Assembly: GCA_037176725.1 (NCBI GenBank)
Contig: JAZBRS010000037.1
Coordinates: 10,806,001-10,870,000 of the forward strand
Reading direction: 5' to 3'
From: Posidonia oceanica
Taxonomy: Eukaryota; Streptophyta; Magnoliopsida; Alismatales; Posidoniaceae
DNA: 64,000 nucleotides
The translations under genes were made by a program, and so were the position numbers. Below, one piece after another: positions 1 to 10,831 of the stretch. Within the stretch, counting starts at the first letter, position 1. The number at the start of each line of letters is the position of its first letter. The notes beneath the pieces are model-generated. The model was not told the DNA's origin, did not search any database, and was given only the letters and a program-made list of their open reading frames with translations.

Positions 1-1264
1 AGGTCCCAAATGGATATGTCGGCTTTTACCTTTTTGAGCTGGGAAGTAATGTCGGCCTTGGGCTGGCACTTCTTGGTGGCAGGGAGTGTGGCCTTGGGTA
101 CAGGTTCAGCTATGGTGGATTCAAGAGGTTGGCCTGGAGGTGGTAGGTTTGTAGGTTGGACTAAGGGAAGGGGTGATGCAGTTTCTGGATGACTAGGTCT
201 AGCCACCGGTGCTGGGGGTTTGTAGACCCTTCCCGATCGCGTCACTTCCGCACACATCTCTGTGGCGTAGCTGTAAGGTACGCGATGGGTATCCCGGGTC
301 AGGTTAATAACCACGGGAGCACGTGCAGCGAGCACGAGAGGGGCTACAGGGGTGCCTATTGGTTGAGGAAGGCATGGATGAGAGGATTGCTGGGAAGGCA
401 AACGAGGTGGGGATTGAGGTCTTGCTAACAGGTGCACAGGAGACCCTGGCTGGGGTCTGGCTAGGAGATGTATTGGGGATACTGGTTGAGGGTTACCTAG
501 CAGATGTACTGGGGCTTGAGCTCGGGAAAGCATGGTGGGTGGTGTAGAAGAGCGCTCCGGCCTGGTGCGCGGTTGGATCACATGAACGCCCGACTCGGAA
601 CCGGCGACAGCTGCAAGGTAAAGAGAGACTGGAAAAGGAGTGGAGATATCATGGATAAGCTCGGAAGGATCTACCACAGATGTGGGAGATCCAGAAGGAA
701 ACAAGGAGTGGATTCCTGAGGTCCCTGCGCCTCCTGAATAGGAGTGCTCTGGCTGGGGCTGGCGAACAATATTAGCTAGGGTAGATGCTGATGTAGGTGC
801 ATGAGATGGTGTAGAAGTAGACGCCTCGTGCGTGTCGATCACAATTGTTCCCGATTCGATCAAATCCTGGATAGCGTTCCGGAGAGTGAAGCAATTATCA
901 GTCGAATGCCCGACGCTTCGATGAAAATCGCAGAAAAGGTTCGCCTTAAACCAATGCGGTAGTGGATTTGGTGGCGGGCGAACCTCCTGAAACTTCAGGA
1001 GCGACGCAACCTTCGGGAGGACGGCGGTGAGCGGCTCCACCAGTGGGGCGAACCTCCGCTTCTCAACGGGTGGCCGTCTCGGCCTCTGGAATTGTCCTTG
1101 CTGAACTGGTGCGGCAGGATAGACCAGTCGAGCGGTGGTAGTGATTTGTGGTGTGGGGTGTGTCCTAGGTGCAGGTGCATAATAGATCTGAGGAGGGGCA
1201 GGCCGGGACGTCAGATGAACAGGTGCAGCAGGGGAGTCGACGTACGCAACAACGGGCTTCGTGG
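1..1264 (-). pseudogene. Element 1 gag C-terminus (zinc knuckle) and pol N-terminal linker, partial
   Basis: Read on the minus strand from about 1264 down to 1 the frame is open, with no stop codon, and matches the equivalent part of Element 2. It carries a retroviral-type zinc knuckle at 891-932 of the form C-x2-H-x4-H-x4-C, where the usual second Cys is His, as is common in plant Ty3/gypsy Gag. Next come the segment containing ESGTIVIDTHEAS and a proline-rich linker with repeated HLLARPQ-like blocks. The catalytic part of pol lies outside the window. A 1-bp deletion near 1265, relative to Element 2, puts this segment out of frame with the upstream gag, so as a whole the gene is broken. Function: nucleocapsid RNA binding plus a spacer of unknown role. 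Confidence 0.8.
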
Positions 1265-2149
1265 ATCCTTTCTCTTGGGACGATTGTTGTTGTTGCCGTT
1301 GTTGCTGTTGATGGCGCTGCTGCTGCTACTGTTATTGCTGGCGGGGGCCTGCCTAGCAAGCACAGAGAGTGCGGGCAAGTTGCCACTCCGCAACGAACTC
1401 TCTACACGAGTGCCAGCTCAGATCAATGCAGTGAAGGTTGTGACAGGTTGGATGCTAAGCAAAGCTCCGGTGGACGGCTGTGCCCCATTTATAATGATCT
1501 CGATAGACTCCTCGTTAGAGGGCCTATCTCGAACTTGAGAGGCAAGGGCACGCCAGCGGCCGACGTACTCCCCGAACGGCTCGCCTGGATTCTGCTTGGT
1601 TGCGATGAGGTCTGCGCGCTTTGGGACCAGGTCGAGGTTGAAGGAATACTGCTCCAAGAACGCCTGGCTTAGGTCGTTCCATGTCCTGATTGTTGCCATG
1701 TCAAGTGAGGTGAACCACTTGAGGGCTGGACTGGATAAACTCTTTTGGAACAGGCGGATCAGCAACCTCTCGTCAGCCTGGAGCTGGGCGAGATCACCGC
1801 AATACGCCTTCAGATGGGCTATGGGGCAGCCCCTACCATCGTACTTCTCAAAGTCCGGGATTTTGAACTTGGGAGGGAGTACAGCCTCTGGAAAGCAGCA
1901 GAGGTCTCGGAACTGGTAGGTTTGGTGGTCCGTGCCCTGCACTAGACGCAGTGCTTTCTCCAGAACATCCATCCTATTGTTGATGGGGTCTGGAATGGCC
2001 GCCACAGGTGATGGGACAGCGGGGGTGGGGACCACGTATGCCGATTGGGTCGCACCGAGGTGCTCCTCCGGATCTACCATCACATCGCCTGGTGACGCAA
2101 GGTGATGGCCGGCATACCCGTGCTGTGGTGGAGTGCAAGGGGGATGCAT
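1265..2149 (-). pseudogene. Element 1 gag capsid region (retrotransposon Gag core)
   Basis: A 243-residue open stretch (1418-2149) holds the retrotransposon Gag core, the capsid that assembles virus-like particles. It is recognisable by RMDVLEKALRLVQGTDH, the proline/aromatic block LPPKFKIPDFEKYDG, the helix with HLKAYCGDLAQ, and SLSSPALKWFTSL...TWNDLSQAFLEQYS. A TGA at 1418-1420 interrupts it; in Element 2 the position is Arg. The same frame then continues to about 1265 through an Asn/Ser-rich tract (NSNNGNNNNRPKRKD). A frameshift near 2130 separates it from the gag N-terminus. This is the only recognisable copy of the capsid core in the window, because Element 2 has lost the homologous segment. 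Confidence 0.85.
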
Positions 2150-3010
2150 GTGGAATTCTGGACCTGATGCAAAGGGGGAGGATAGATGGTATGCTGTGCG
2201 GTGGGTGCAGAATGTTGGAGCAACAGCGGCTGCACCGGTGCGGTGCCGGGGGGCGGGCCTGCGAGATACTGTGCTCCCACCAGTCCGAATGACTGGCCAC
2301 CAGGTGGCGGAGGTGCATGCTGCGTGGGGTGCGGTGCAGATGCAAAAGGCGGGATACGTGCCCCCATCGCCGGAACTGTGAGCAGTTGGGACGATGGTCT
2401 AGGCGGAAGTGTAAAGTGCAATGCATGATGTGCGAGAGCAAGCCGCACAGGAACCTCAGGACCAACAGGAAGGGAAGAAGGACGGACTGATAGAGCCATA
2501 CCCTGCAACCGCTGGATAGTGTCCATCAGATGCTGGTACTGTTCTTCAGGTGTCCCATCGGTGGGAACACTGAATTGCAGTGCCGGCGAGGGACCAGAGC
2601 CAAGAGATCCGGACTGTCCAGGAGATTGGAGTCATAGGGCAAGAGTCGCCGCAGCAGCAGAAGGGGTGTCAAACGCGACAAATACCTGAGAAGGTGGGGT
2701 CAGAGGCGCCTCCGGAACACGAGAAGTGGCCATCAAGATGGACTCGACGACCGGATCAGGAGGAGCGAGTGTCTGCCACTGTCCCACAGCAAACTGGGGT
2801 GCCCCTGACGACAGAGGAGGAAATCCTGGTGTCGAAGGGGGCACAGAGGGGTTGGAAACGGGAGTCGAAGAGGCCAGAGTGGAAACCACCTCCGAGGCAA
2901 GGGTAAGGGGGGTTTTGACGGTGCGCTGGGCCATTGTTGACCGAGAGCAAGTCAAAATGGGGCTGCGACGAGCGGAAAACGGACGGGCTCTACGAGGAGC
3001 TATGCTCGCG
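2150..3010 (-). pseudogene. Element 1 gag N-terminal region
   Basis: Minus-strand frame from about 3010. A Met-Ala-Gln start (MAQRTVK) is conserved in Element 2 (MAQYVSE), so it is the likely initiation site. The protein is rich in Pro, Ser and Ala, with conserved blocks PPSTPGFPPL, GQWQ, RLQGMALSVRPSS and LTVPAMGAR shared with Element 2. A TGA at about 2632 and the later frameshift break it. The segment resembles the disordered N-terminal matrix-like part of plant Gag proteins; no enzymatic motif is visible. Confidence 0.75.
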
Positions 3011-3186
3011 AAGGCGAGTAGCTCAGAAGGAGACGGTTGAGCACAGGTGTCTCGGCAGAGGTGTCAGCAAGGGGAGGAACCCGAGTTCCAGCTAAGGAGA
3101 TCGCTTACTGAACTCTGTTAAGGACACAAAGAGAAAATCGAGATTAGGAATAAAAGGAAATGCAAATGCACTAAGTCATGGTATTA

Positions 3187-3191
3187 ATGAC
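3187..3191. repeat. Target-site duplication ATGAC, left copy (Element 2)
   Basis: ATGAC lies directly before the TG of the Element 2 LTR and is repeated directly after the terminal CA at 31363-31367. Five bp is the normal duplication size for Ty3/gypsy integrases. Confidence 0.9.
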
Positions 3192-3499
3192 TGTAGCGAT
3201 CCCGATCGGAACCAGGCTCGCTAATATATAGCGCGGCGATTGAGATCCGAGGAAGAGGCTCAACTCGAAAACACTTGAAATCGAGGAGAAAAAGGAAAGA
3301 TAAGACAAATCAGAGTCGCCACCACGTCTATTAACGGAAGACGAGGAAAACCGGGGTAATGCGTGGATTAACACGCAAAACCAAGCAAGAAATGCAAAGC
3401 AAAGCAATGCAAGGGAAAACAAATGCAAACAAATGCAAATGAGATGACTCTAGCCTAGGATAAGGGCAGTACGGTCATTGCGGGCCAGAAGACAGGGTA

Positions 3500-3587
3500 A
3501 GGACTCCTGTTACGTGCGGGGAAGGTGTTAGGCACCCCCGACACGCCCGAGAATCGGTCTTTCTAGGCTTACGCTCGCATACGCAGG
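3500..3587 (-). other. Conserved U5 block of the LTR (Element 2, 3' LTR)
   Basis: The segment around TGTTAGGCACCCCCGACACG is kept almost unchanged in the four long LTRs (also 25669-25755, 32821-32907, 49969-50055), although flanking sequence differs. Similar GGGGTGCCTAACACC-type words are familiar from Ogre-type LTRs of other plants. A role in transcript leader structure, polyadenylation or packaging is possible but inferred. Confidence 0.55.
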
Positions 3588-3830
3588 GAAATGCAGGATT
3601 GAATGCCTATGTGCCTATAAATGCCTGAATGAATGCTCAAGGTGTGCTCTAAGTGGGAAGAAACAAAGCAAGGAAGTAAACGTGCTCTCTAAGTGCTCAG
3701 CTGCGCTGTCTGTGTTCCGAATTAGGCGAAACCTAACTCGTGAGAACTCCAGGCAGTAAGCATCACAGCCCTATATGCAAATGCAGGCGAGAAAACAAAA
3801 CGACGGGGAAACCATGCAATGCAATCGACA

Positions 3831-4300
3831 TGCAGGGGACAACGGCGCAAAACACGCAAAACGAGATGAGAAAAGAGCGACGCACGCAAAACGAAGCAAG
3901 AGGACAAAACCGGCACGCAAAACAGGCGAAAAAGCAAGACAACACGCAAAACGAGACAAGAGAGCAAAGAGGCATGCAAAACGGTGCAAAATACGCAAAA
4001 CGAGGCGAGAAATGAGCAAGGCACACAAAACGATGCAAAAGAGCGAAAACGGTGCGCAAAACGAGCGAGAAAGCAAGACAGCACGCAAAACAAGACAAGG
4101 GAGCAAAGGAGCACGCAAAACGGCGCAAAATACGCAAAACGAGGCGAGAAATGAGCAAGGCACGCAAAACGATGCAAAAGAGCGAAAACGGCGCGTAAAA
4201 CGAGCGAGAAAGCAAGACAGCACGCAAAACAAGGTAAGAAAACAGGTGGGCACGCAAAACGGTGCCAAAACAGGGGCGGGCACGCGAAACGGTGCCAAAA
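3831..4300. repeat. GCAAAACG minisatellite in LTR
   Basis: Tandem, degenerate units of about 30 bp built on CACGCAAAACG followed by a purine run, with a higher-order period near 139 bp (compare 3981 with about 4120). The lack of stop triplets leaves several frames open on both strands, which is a composition effect and not coding. Confidence 0.85.
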
Positions 4301-7277
4301 CAGCGAAGGAAAAACCTCGGAAAAGCCATGCAAATGCAAGAATGCAGAGAAAGATCAGAAGAGGCCAAAGTGGAGACAAAACAATGTGTGTGTAAGAACA
4401 GACATCGTTTAGGGCCACTCAGAGTAGGTGTGAAGACCTACGGAGGGGAGAGTGTGCAAACGGAGGGATTACCACCTCTTTGCGACTGTTTCCCACCAAA
4501 CCGTTCCACGGTGTGTCTCGCATGCTGCCCAAAGCTCGCGATGCGATCGGATCGTGGAAAAGGGGGAAGGAAGTCACATTAAGTGGAAAATCCAGGGAAA
4601 ACACAACGCAAAACACACAAGAATACGCGAAACGGAGGTTGGAAGATACAAGCAGAAAGGGGAGACCCTATTCTACATGCTCAAAGAGACAGAAAGCGAA
4701 AACACAGAAAACTGTGCAAATGGCGTGCAAATGCAATGCAGGGGTTCGGGAGGACATACCTGGAGATCCGGGAGCCTGATCTGAGATCTGTCTGGTCCAT
4801 GCTGAAGAGCGCCTCGCTGCGGTCGCCTGGGCAGCTTACTTGGGAAGATCCAACGGCCGGATTGAAAGATAACGCAACTCCAAGGCAGAAGGGCCAGAAC
4901 AGGGGAGAATAACAGATCTAGGTGTTCAGGAGATCCTAGGGGTGTGCAAAAAGGTCCTCCCAAGTGAAAGGGAGCTAAAAGTGCTTGGTGTGTGCAAGAA
5001 GATGCTAGAATGCAAGACTAAATGAATGCAGGATGCATGCAAAAGCAAGAAAAGGCAAGGAGAAGAAACTGGGAAAAATCGGGATTTCAGAAGGCATTTT
5101 GAAAAAGAAAGGGGCTAAAAATGCAAATTTTCCAGAAAACAGGGGCCCACAGGAAACGATTTCGAAAACAGGGGAAGACAGAGGTCTATTTGGCAAAAAA
5201 AACTAGGCTCAGAAAGTTGCTTTGAAAAGAGGGTATGCTTTAGAAGAAGTTTTGAAAGCAGAAAGGGATCAGAAAGCAATTTTTGAAAAAAATGGGGTCT
5301 AAAATGCAAATTTTCCAGAAAACAAGGTTCTGGGGAGTCTGGGAATACTAGTGGAGGGTCTGCATGCAATTTGGTAGGCATAGGAGCTAGAATGTAACCT
5401 AGGGGCAAAATGGTCTTTTCACATGACTTTTTGAAAGATGCAAGAACCTATGTGTGATTTTTAAATCATGCAAGCGCTAAAAGTGCAATTTAGTATGGAA
5501 AACATGCTCTGAAAAATAAAGGACAGGACCACAGTGCAATTTTTAAAAGGATCAGGGTCAAAAATGCAATATAATAAGCTAAAATGCATGCAGCACAGTT
5601 ACTGTCCATTTAAAATGGACCTAACTGCAAATATGCAATGCTAGACGGTAAAATATGCAATGCAGTATGCAAAAATAAAAAATAAATCCTAAGTTCTACA
5701 GTGCATGGGACTTAAATGCAAAAATAAAAACATGCAGGGGGCCAGGATGCAATGCAGTATGGTAAAGTTAATGCATTTAAATGAAATGATTTAGTGCAGG
5801 ACTTACATGCAAAAAACGAAAACAGAGGGGCTAAAATGCAAAACATTATAACAGCACAGCACAGTAAATGGACCAACTTGCAAATACTGAAAACCATAAA
5901 CAGATTATGCAATTTAATATGATTTTGATTTAAAACACAGCAGATTAAATGAAATAAGGACTGGAATGTAAAATGACAGAAACTTAAACCAAATATGCAA
6001 TATTTACTTAAGAACTTTAGCTAGGATAAAATAAATGCACAGTAACTGGTCGACGGCGACGAGTACTGTAGCAGAACGCCGGCAGTACCCGAGGCCGCCG
6101 ACAGGGGAGGCTGAGGAGGCGTGGGACTGTCGGAGGGCGACGTCGGCGATCGTCCGGAGCTCCGGGGGTCGACTGGAGCTCGCTCTGTTGGTCGGAGTGT
6201 CCGGAGGAAGAGCAGCCGGCGCCGGAGAAGGAGGACTGTCCGGCGAGTCGAGGATGGAGCAGGAGAACCGGAAAACCTATTCTAAGGGCTGGGGAAGCAA
6301 GAGAAGAAGAAGAGGAAGCTAAGGGAAGCAGTGGTTACCTCTTTCCGCGCCTGAGTCGTTCCCCCGACGTCAGTGGCTTCAGCTGTCGCCGGTGGGGGCC
6401 GTCCGGTCGCTGCGGGCGTCGCCGGCTGCTCGTGAAGATTGGAATCACTTCAGAGCGTTCCTTCGGTGCTTCCTGATCGACCGGACCGAAGTTCTACAGC
6501 TCAAGTAATGTTTCAGCTCTTTTGGGTTCAGAGGATGCTGCTGGAGACCGAGGAGGGTGTTTGCTGCTCCCCAGGCTGGATGGAGTGCTCCGGGGGATTG
6601 CTGGGGGTCTGGGGAAGGTTTCTGGGCGGTCGAATTGGGTTTCTGGAAGATGTGGAGTGGTCTTGGAGCTGGGTCGGTTTTCTGGGCTGAAGATGGTCTA
6701 GGTGTTTGTAGTGGAATTCTTGGTCTGTGGTGAGTGGTTGGGTTCGAGGCCGGAGGCTTTGGAAAGGAGATGGATCAGGGATTGTCGGGGTGGAGTTTGG
6801 GAAGATGCTGCGGGCTGTGGTGAGGGGAATTATGTGATGGGTTGCGCTGGGTTGCAGGTGGCTTTAGGCTGTGTTTCAGGGGGTGATTAAGTGGTGAAAA
6901 GGCAATGGGGAATCGGGGGATGAAGGCTGGCTGTTGGGTGAAGTTGGGAGAGCAATTGGGAGAAAGATGGGGGTCTGAAGTGGTACTGGGGGATTGGAAA
7001 AGAAAGAAGGACGCTTTGCTGATATTTTCAGGGAAGAAAAGAGGAGGATTGGGTGGGGGGATTGGGCTCTGATGAGGGCTTCTCTCCGGGATGCCCAGAA
7101 CTCACAAACACTCTCTTTTCCTCTCTCTTTTCACTCCGGAATTGGAAGAAAATCAGGGGAGAAGGAAGGTCGCACAGATGGAAGAAAAATCTGGAATTCC
7201 GGTCTCTGGTTCACTCTCAGGTCTGCTCTCTCTGGATCGCTCCTTGCCCACTCTGGAACGGAGTTGAAGGACGAAGA

Positions 7278-7285
7278 CTTATATG
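7278..7285 (-). promoter_or_regulatory. Candidate TATA box of the LTR promoter (minus strand CATATAAG)
   Basis: On the sense strand CTCATATAAGTC precedes a CpG-rich stretch, which would put transcription start about 30 bp lower, near 7250, giving a U3 of about 1.9 kb. The same octamer is at 29446-29453 in the 5' LTR. In the LTR of Element 5 the matching site is degraded (CATAAG). Prediction from motif only. Confidence 0.35.
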
Positions 7286-9178
7286 AGGAGGAGCTGCCGG
7301 TACGCGCGCTGGAAATTTGAAATCAACGACGTCGCACTGCAGCTGATAGGGGACGGATGCCGGCGAGACGACGGGCATTGAATGCCTCCCGGAATCGGCA
7401 CTGAGACAGAAGAGAGGCGGCGAGCTGCTGTAGATTGAAAGGATTGAGCTTCAAATTTAAACGAGGAGGGAAGGCTGTAGCAGCAGCTCGCGGGAGAAAA
7501 ACCGGCGGAAGAGAAAAAAAAGCAGAAGGTTGGAGGAGGAAGAAGGGTGGGGAAGGCCGGACTGTGGGCTGAAGGAAAAAACGAAGAAATAAAAGAAAAA
7601 AGGAAGCGGGCCGGATTGAGCCCAGTAAAGAAAAGAAAGAATGGAAAAGAAAAGTAAGAAAGAAAGAGAGGGTAGAATGGAGAAATAAAATAGGTAAAAA
7701 TAAACTAAAAATAAATAAAAATGCCAGAAGGATTGTGCTGTAGATTAGGATTTTAATTAAGATTTTTAATGGTCATTTTGAGTTGATTAATGTGTTTTAG
7801 GCTTGATTAGGGTTTTAGGGTTTTGGTTTTGCTTTCAATTGGTTTTCACTTGATTAAATGTTTGTTAAACCCTTTTTAAATTATTTTAAAAATTGTGTTT
7901 CCCTTGTTGGCATTTAGGATACTGATTAGGATTTTTTAGGATTTATTTCGTATTAATTAGGGTTGGTTTTAAGTTCTTAAGTTTTAGTCTTTTTAGGGTT
8001 TTTTTCCTCTTAAGTTTTTTCAAGTTATGTTTGGATTTTTATTTATTGATTTTTCTTGAAGTTTTTAGTTGGATTTTTCTGGTTTGATAGGGTGTTTTTT
8101 AAGTCTTTCAGATGTGTTTTTCTTTTCTTTTTTTTAATTAAGTTTTTAACTTGTTTTTCTTATGTTTATTAGGTTAGGTCTTTTGCCTTCCTTAATTACT
8201 TGTTTTAGTATTTGATTTTTTAATTCTTCTTTTTGGGTTTGTTTTTTAATTCTTCTGATAGGTTTTTACCCTTGGTGGGTTTTGATTTTATTTTAGCTTT
8301 TTCCTTGATTTTTCAGTGTTTTCTTTTGATTTGTTTTGCATTTTTTTTAGTTTGCATGCTTGGTTTTCTTTTTAGCTTGCTTAAGTTAAGTTTAAGTTGT
8401 TAATTGCTTGTTTAACATTTTTTAATTGTTTTTCTTAGGGTTCTGATTTGTTTCTTTTGTGTTTTGAGGTTTTGCAGATTTTTATGGGTTTTTGTGGATT
8501 TTTGCAAAAGGGAGAAAAGGAAAAGAGAAGGAGGAAAGAAATGGAAAAAAGAGGGAGATAAAAGGAAAAAGGATAGGTTGGAGGAAAATGATTTTTAAAA
8601 ATTCAGAAAAAGTGTTAAAAATAAAGTAAAAATAGGGATAAGATAGAGGAGGGATAGAAGCACAGAGGGGGCCCACAGCCAGACCAGGAAAAGGATAAGA
8701 AAGGGATGAAAAGAGAGATGATAATCAGGAGAGAGAGAGAGGAGAGAGAAAATGATAATCCCGGAGAGAGAAAAGGATAATTTGGGTGAAAGAGGGTCTT
8801 AATGGTCTTGGAATGGGGTAAGAATTAGTGAGTGGGTAGTCTAGGGTCTGAAGTCTTGGGTCTGAAGTTTTGGTTTGATTCTAAGGGGGTTTGGAGGGGT
8901 TTCAAGGTGTAGAAGAAGGTTAGTTTCACCTAGGTTTCCTAGGGTTTTCAAGGATGGGTTGGGTTTAGAAATTTCTAGGTTTTTGGGTAGGGTTGTTGAG
9001 TGGATAGTGGTGGGTTTTCCTATGGATTTTGGTTAGGTTTTGAGGTTGGGAATGGGGGTAAAGGTTTAGGTCAAAATGGGCTGCTTTTGAAGGGTAGAGA
9101 GGAGGATTAGGGTTAGGGTTTTGGTTGGGGTTTGATCCAGCAATAACCAGGAGGGCTCCAAGGGTCCAAGCCTACCAA

Positions 9179-9260
9179 GATGGGGTGTCAACTGATGCCC
9201 CTCCCTGAGCGAGGGCAAGCGGAGCGCGGCCGCTGCTCAGGGTTGACAAGACACCCCATC
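9179..9260. other. Imperfect palindrome spanning PPT and 3' LTR boundary
   Basis: The LTR end GATGGGGTGTCAAC (9179-9192) pairs with GTTGAC-AAGAC-ACCCCATC (9242-9260, 5-nt bulge). Inside, CCCTGAGC (9203-9210) pairs with GCTCAGGG (9235-9242). The loop holds the polypurine tract. The same layout recurs at 55401-55482 and, less perfectly, at 42075-42153. Confidence 0.7.
9194..9206 (-). other. Polypurine tract (plus-strand DNA primer), Element 2
   Basis: Sense-strand AGGGAGGGGCATC directly adjoins the 3' LTR. The same 13 bases lie next to the LTR ends at 42089-42101 and 55416-55428, as expected for the PPT. Confidence 0.75.
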
Positions 9261-9743
9261 TGACTGGCGGGAGCAGCGGGTTGCTATGGGCGTGAGCTAC
9301 TTATTCGGTGGATGCACCGAAGATCGTAGCCCGTTGCCGCAATGCAAGATGCCAGTGCAGATGGATGCTGTGCTGTGTGTATGCATGCTGATGCAAATGC
9401 CATGCAAGAGTTAGTATAAAAGTTAGTGCAGATATAAGAAAATGCTGATGCTGTGCAAGTGATACTGATGATGCTAACGTGATATGCAGTGCTAGCTAAG
9501 AAAGTGCTGAGATGATGCAAAGAAAATGATAAAAAGGCGCGATGTGGTGCGAAAGTCCGGCAGGGAGACTAGATTTGCACGACAAAGCGAAGGAAAACAG
9601 GGCGCAGCTGATCCCCGCCCGGGGAGCAAGCTAGCAAGAAAGAAGGGTGCGAGGGGAGAGAGGCCAACTCTCCTATCGCAGGAAAGGGGGTGCGTGACTC
9701 CATCTTCCTGGGACAAGGTCACGCCGAAAAGGAGAAAAAAAAT
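9261..9743. other. Element 2 3' region without recognised gene
   Basis: Non-coding sequence between the LTR-boundary palindrome and the first array. It holds ATGC/GATGC-rich simple words and a block (about 9530-9730) that is well conserved at 55740-55945 in Element 5. Short frames here differ between the two copies, so coding is unlikely. Confidence 0.5.
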
Positions 9744-10831
9744 GATAAGGTGACGGGCTTATCGTCCGGATAGTTTACGGTCCTATCAACCGGGAGTGAC
9801 AGTTTACGGACCTGTCAACCGGAGCAGTTGTGAGTGATAGTTACTGGATATCAGCCGTATAACATGGTTGTGGGTGATAGTTTAGGAGTATCAGCCTAAC
9901 GACAGTTTATGGTCCTGTCAACCGGTGGATAGTTTACAGACCTATCAACTGGAGGATAGTTTACAGACCTATCAACTGGAACCCACAAACCATGAGTGAT
10001 AGTTACTGGATATCAGCCGTCTAACGCAATGCCGGATAGTTTACAGTCTATCATCTGGAACGACAGTTTACGGTCCTGTCAACCGGCGGATAGTTTACAG
10101 ACCTATCAACTGGAGGATAGTTTACAGTCCTATCAACTGGAAACGGCATTGCGAGAGACAGTTACTGGATGTCAGCCGTATAACATGATTGCGCGTGGTA
10201 GTTTACAGTCCTACCAACTGGTGGATAGTTTACAGACCTATCAACTGGAGCGACAGTTTACGGTCCTGTCAACCGGCGGATAGTTTACAGACCTATCAAC
10301 TGGAAACGCGCAATGATGAGGGATAGTTACTGGATATCAGCCGTATAATGCAATTGCGGGTGATAGTTTAGGAGTATCAGCCTAACGACAGTTTACGGTC
10401 CTGTCAACCGGTGGATAGTTTACAGACCTATCAACTGGAGCGACAGTTTACGGTCCTGTCAACCGGAAACCGCAATTGCAAGGGACAGTTACTGGATGTC
10501 AGCCGTATAACGTAATTGCACGCGATAGTTTAGGAGTATCAGCCTAACGACAGTTTACGGTCCTGTCAACCGGTGGATAGTTTACAGACCTATCAACTGG
10601 AAAAGTGCAATTACGAGGGACAGTTACTGGATGTCAGCCGTATAACACAACTACGGGCCGACCATGGATCGACCAGAAGATAGTTTAGGATTATCAGCCT
10701 GAGATAGTTTCGGATATCAGCCTAGCACGAGTGATTGATAGATTGATAGTTTCGGATATCAGCCTAGCACGAGTGATTGATAGATTGATAGTTTCGGATA
10801 TCAGCCTAGCACGAGTGATTGATTGATTGAT
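9744..10831. repeat. Hairpin/pseudoknot-like tandem array A (Element 2)
   Basis: About 28 units of 20-26 bp, each with two self-complementary arms: GATAG...CTATC, GACAG...CTGTC, GGTAG...CTACC, GATAAG...CTTATC, or GATA...TATC. In most units a triplet in the loop (CGG, CAG, AGG) is also complementary to a triplet just after the second arm (CCG, CTG, CCT). Example: GATAAG 9744-9749, CGG 9754-9756, CTTATC 9758-9763, CCG 9766-9768. I found no unit in which only one arm had changed. The last part (about 10700-10830) is a 42-bp repeat with GATAGTTTCGGATATC. Confidence 0.85.

Larger units (their letters stand above)
1..3191 (-). mobile_element. Element 1, left part: gag and start of pol of an Ogre/Tat-like LTR retrotransposon (cut by window start)
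   Basis: This stretch is homologous, in the same orientation, to 21421-24290 of Element 2, and runs from the linker before the protease back to the 5' leader. It stops abruptly at 3191, where the LTR of Element 2 begins, and its leader resumes at 31363 after the 5-bp duplication. The gag-start-to-PBS distance adds up to about 1.26 kb across the two halves, close to the 1.3 kb seen in Element 2, which supports the split. The rest of pol and the 3' LTR lie beyond the left edge. Confidence 0.88.
3192..9193 (-). repeat. Element 2 3' LTR
   Basis: Near-identical to 25360-31362. In sense orientation U3 begins at 9193. From high to low coordinates it holds a TG-rich and polypurine U3 (about 7.7-9.19 kb), a candidate TATA box at 7278-7285, a CpG-rich block (about 6.0-7.5 kb), an A-rich part with many ATGCAA words, a GCAAAACG minisatellite (about 3.83-4.30 kb), and a strongly conserved U5 block (3500-3587). 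The terminal base next to the PPT is T instead of A (CAACT), probably a point mutation. Confidence 0.92.

Noticed and set aside
3722..4418. Several overlapping 200-residue frames on both strands in the LTR
   Set aside because: They come from the GCAAAACG repeat, which lacks stop triplets. Cys/Phe/Ala-rich or Lys/Gln/Thr-rich products have no domain and recur in every LTR array.
6035..7320. Plus-strand frames in the CpG-rich part of the LTR
   Set aside because: They are antisense to the element, not shared by the other LTR subfamilies, and have no domain. High GC explains their length.
7741..8480. Interstitial telomere in the Element 2 LTR
   Set aside because: Only degenerate TTAGGGTTTTAGGG words, no run of exact TTTAGGG units.
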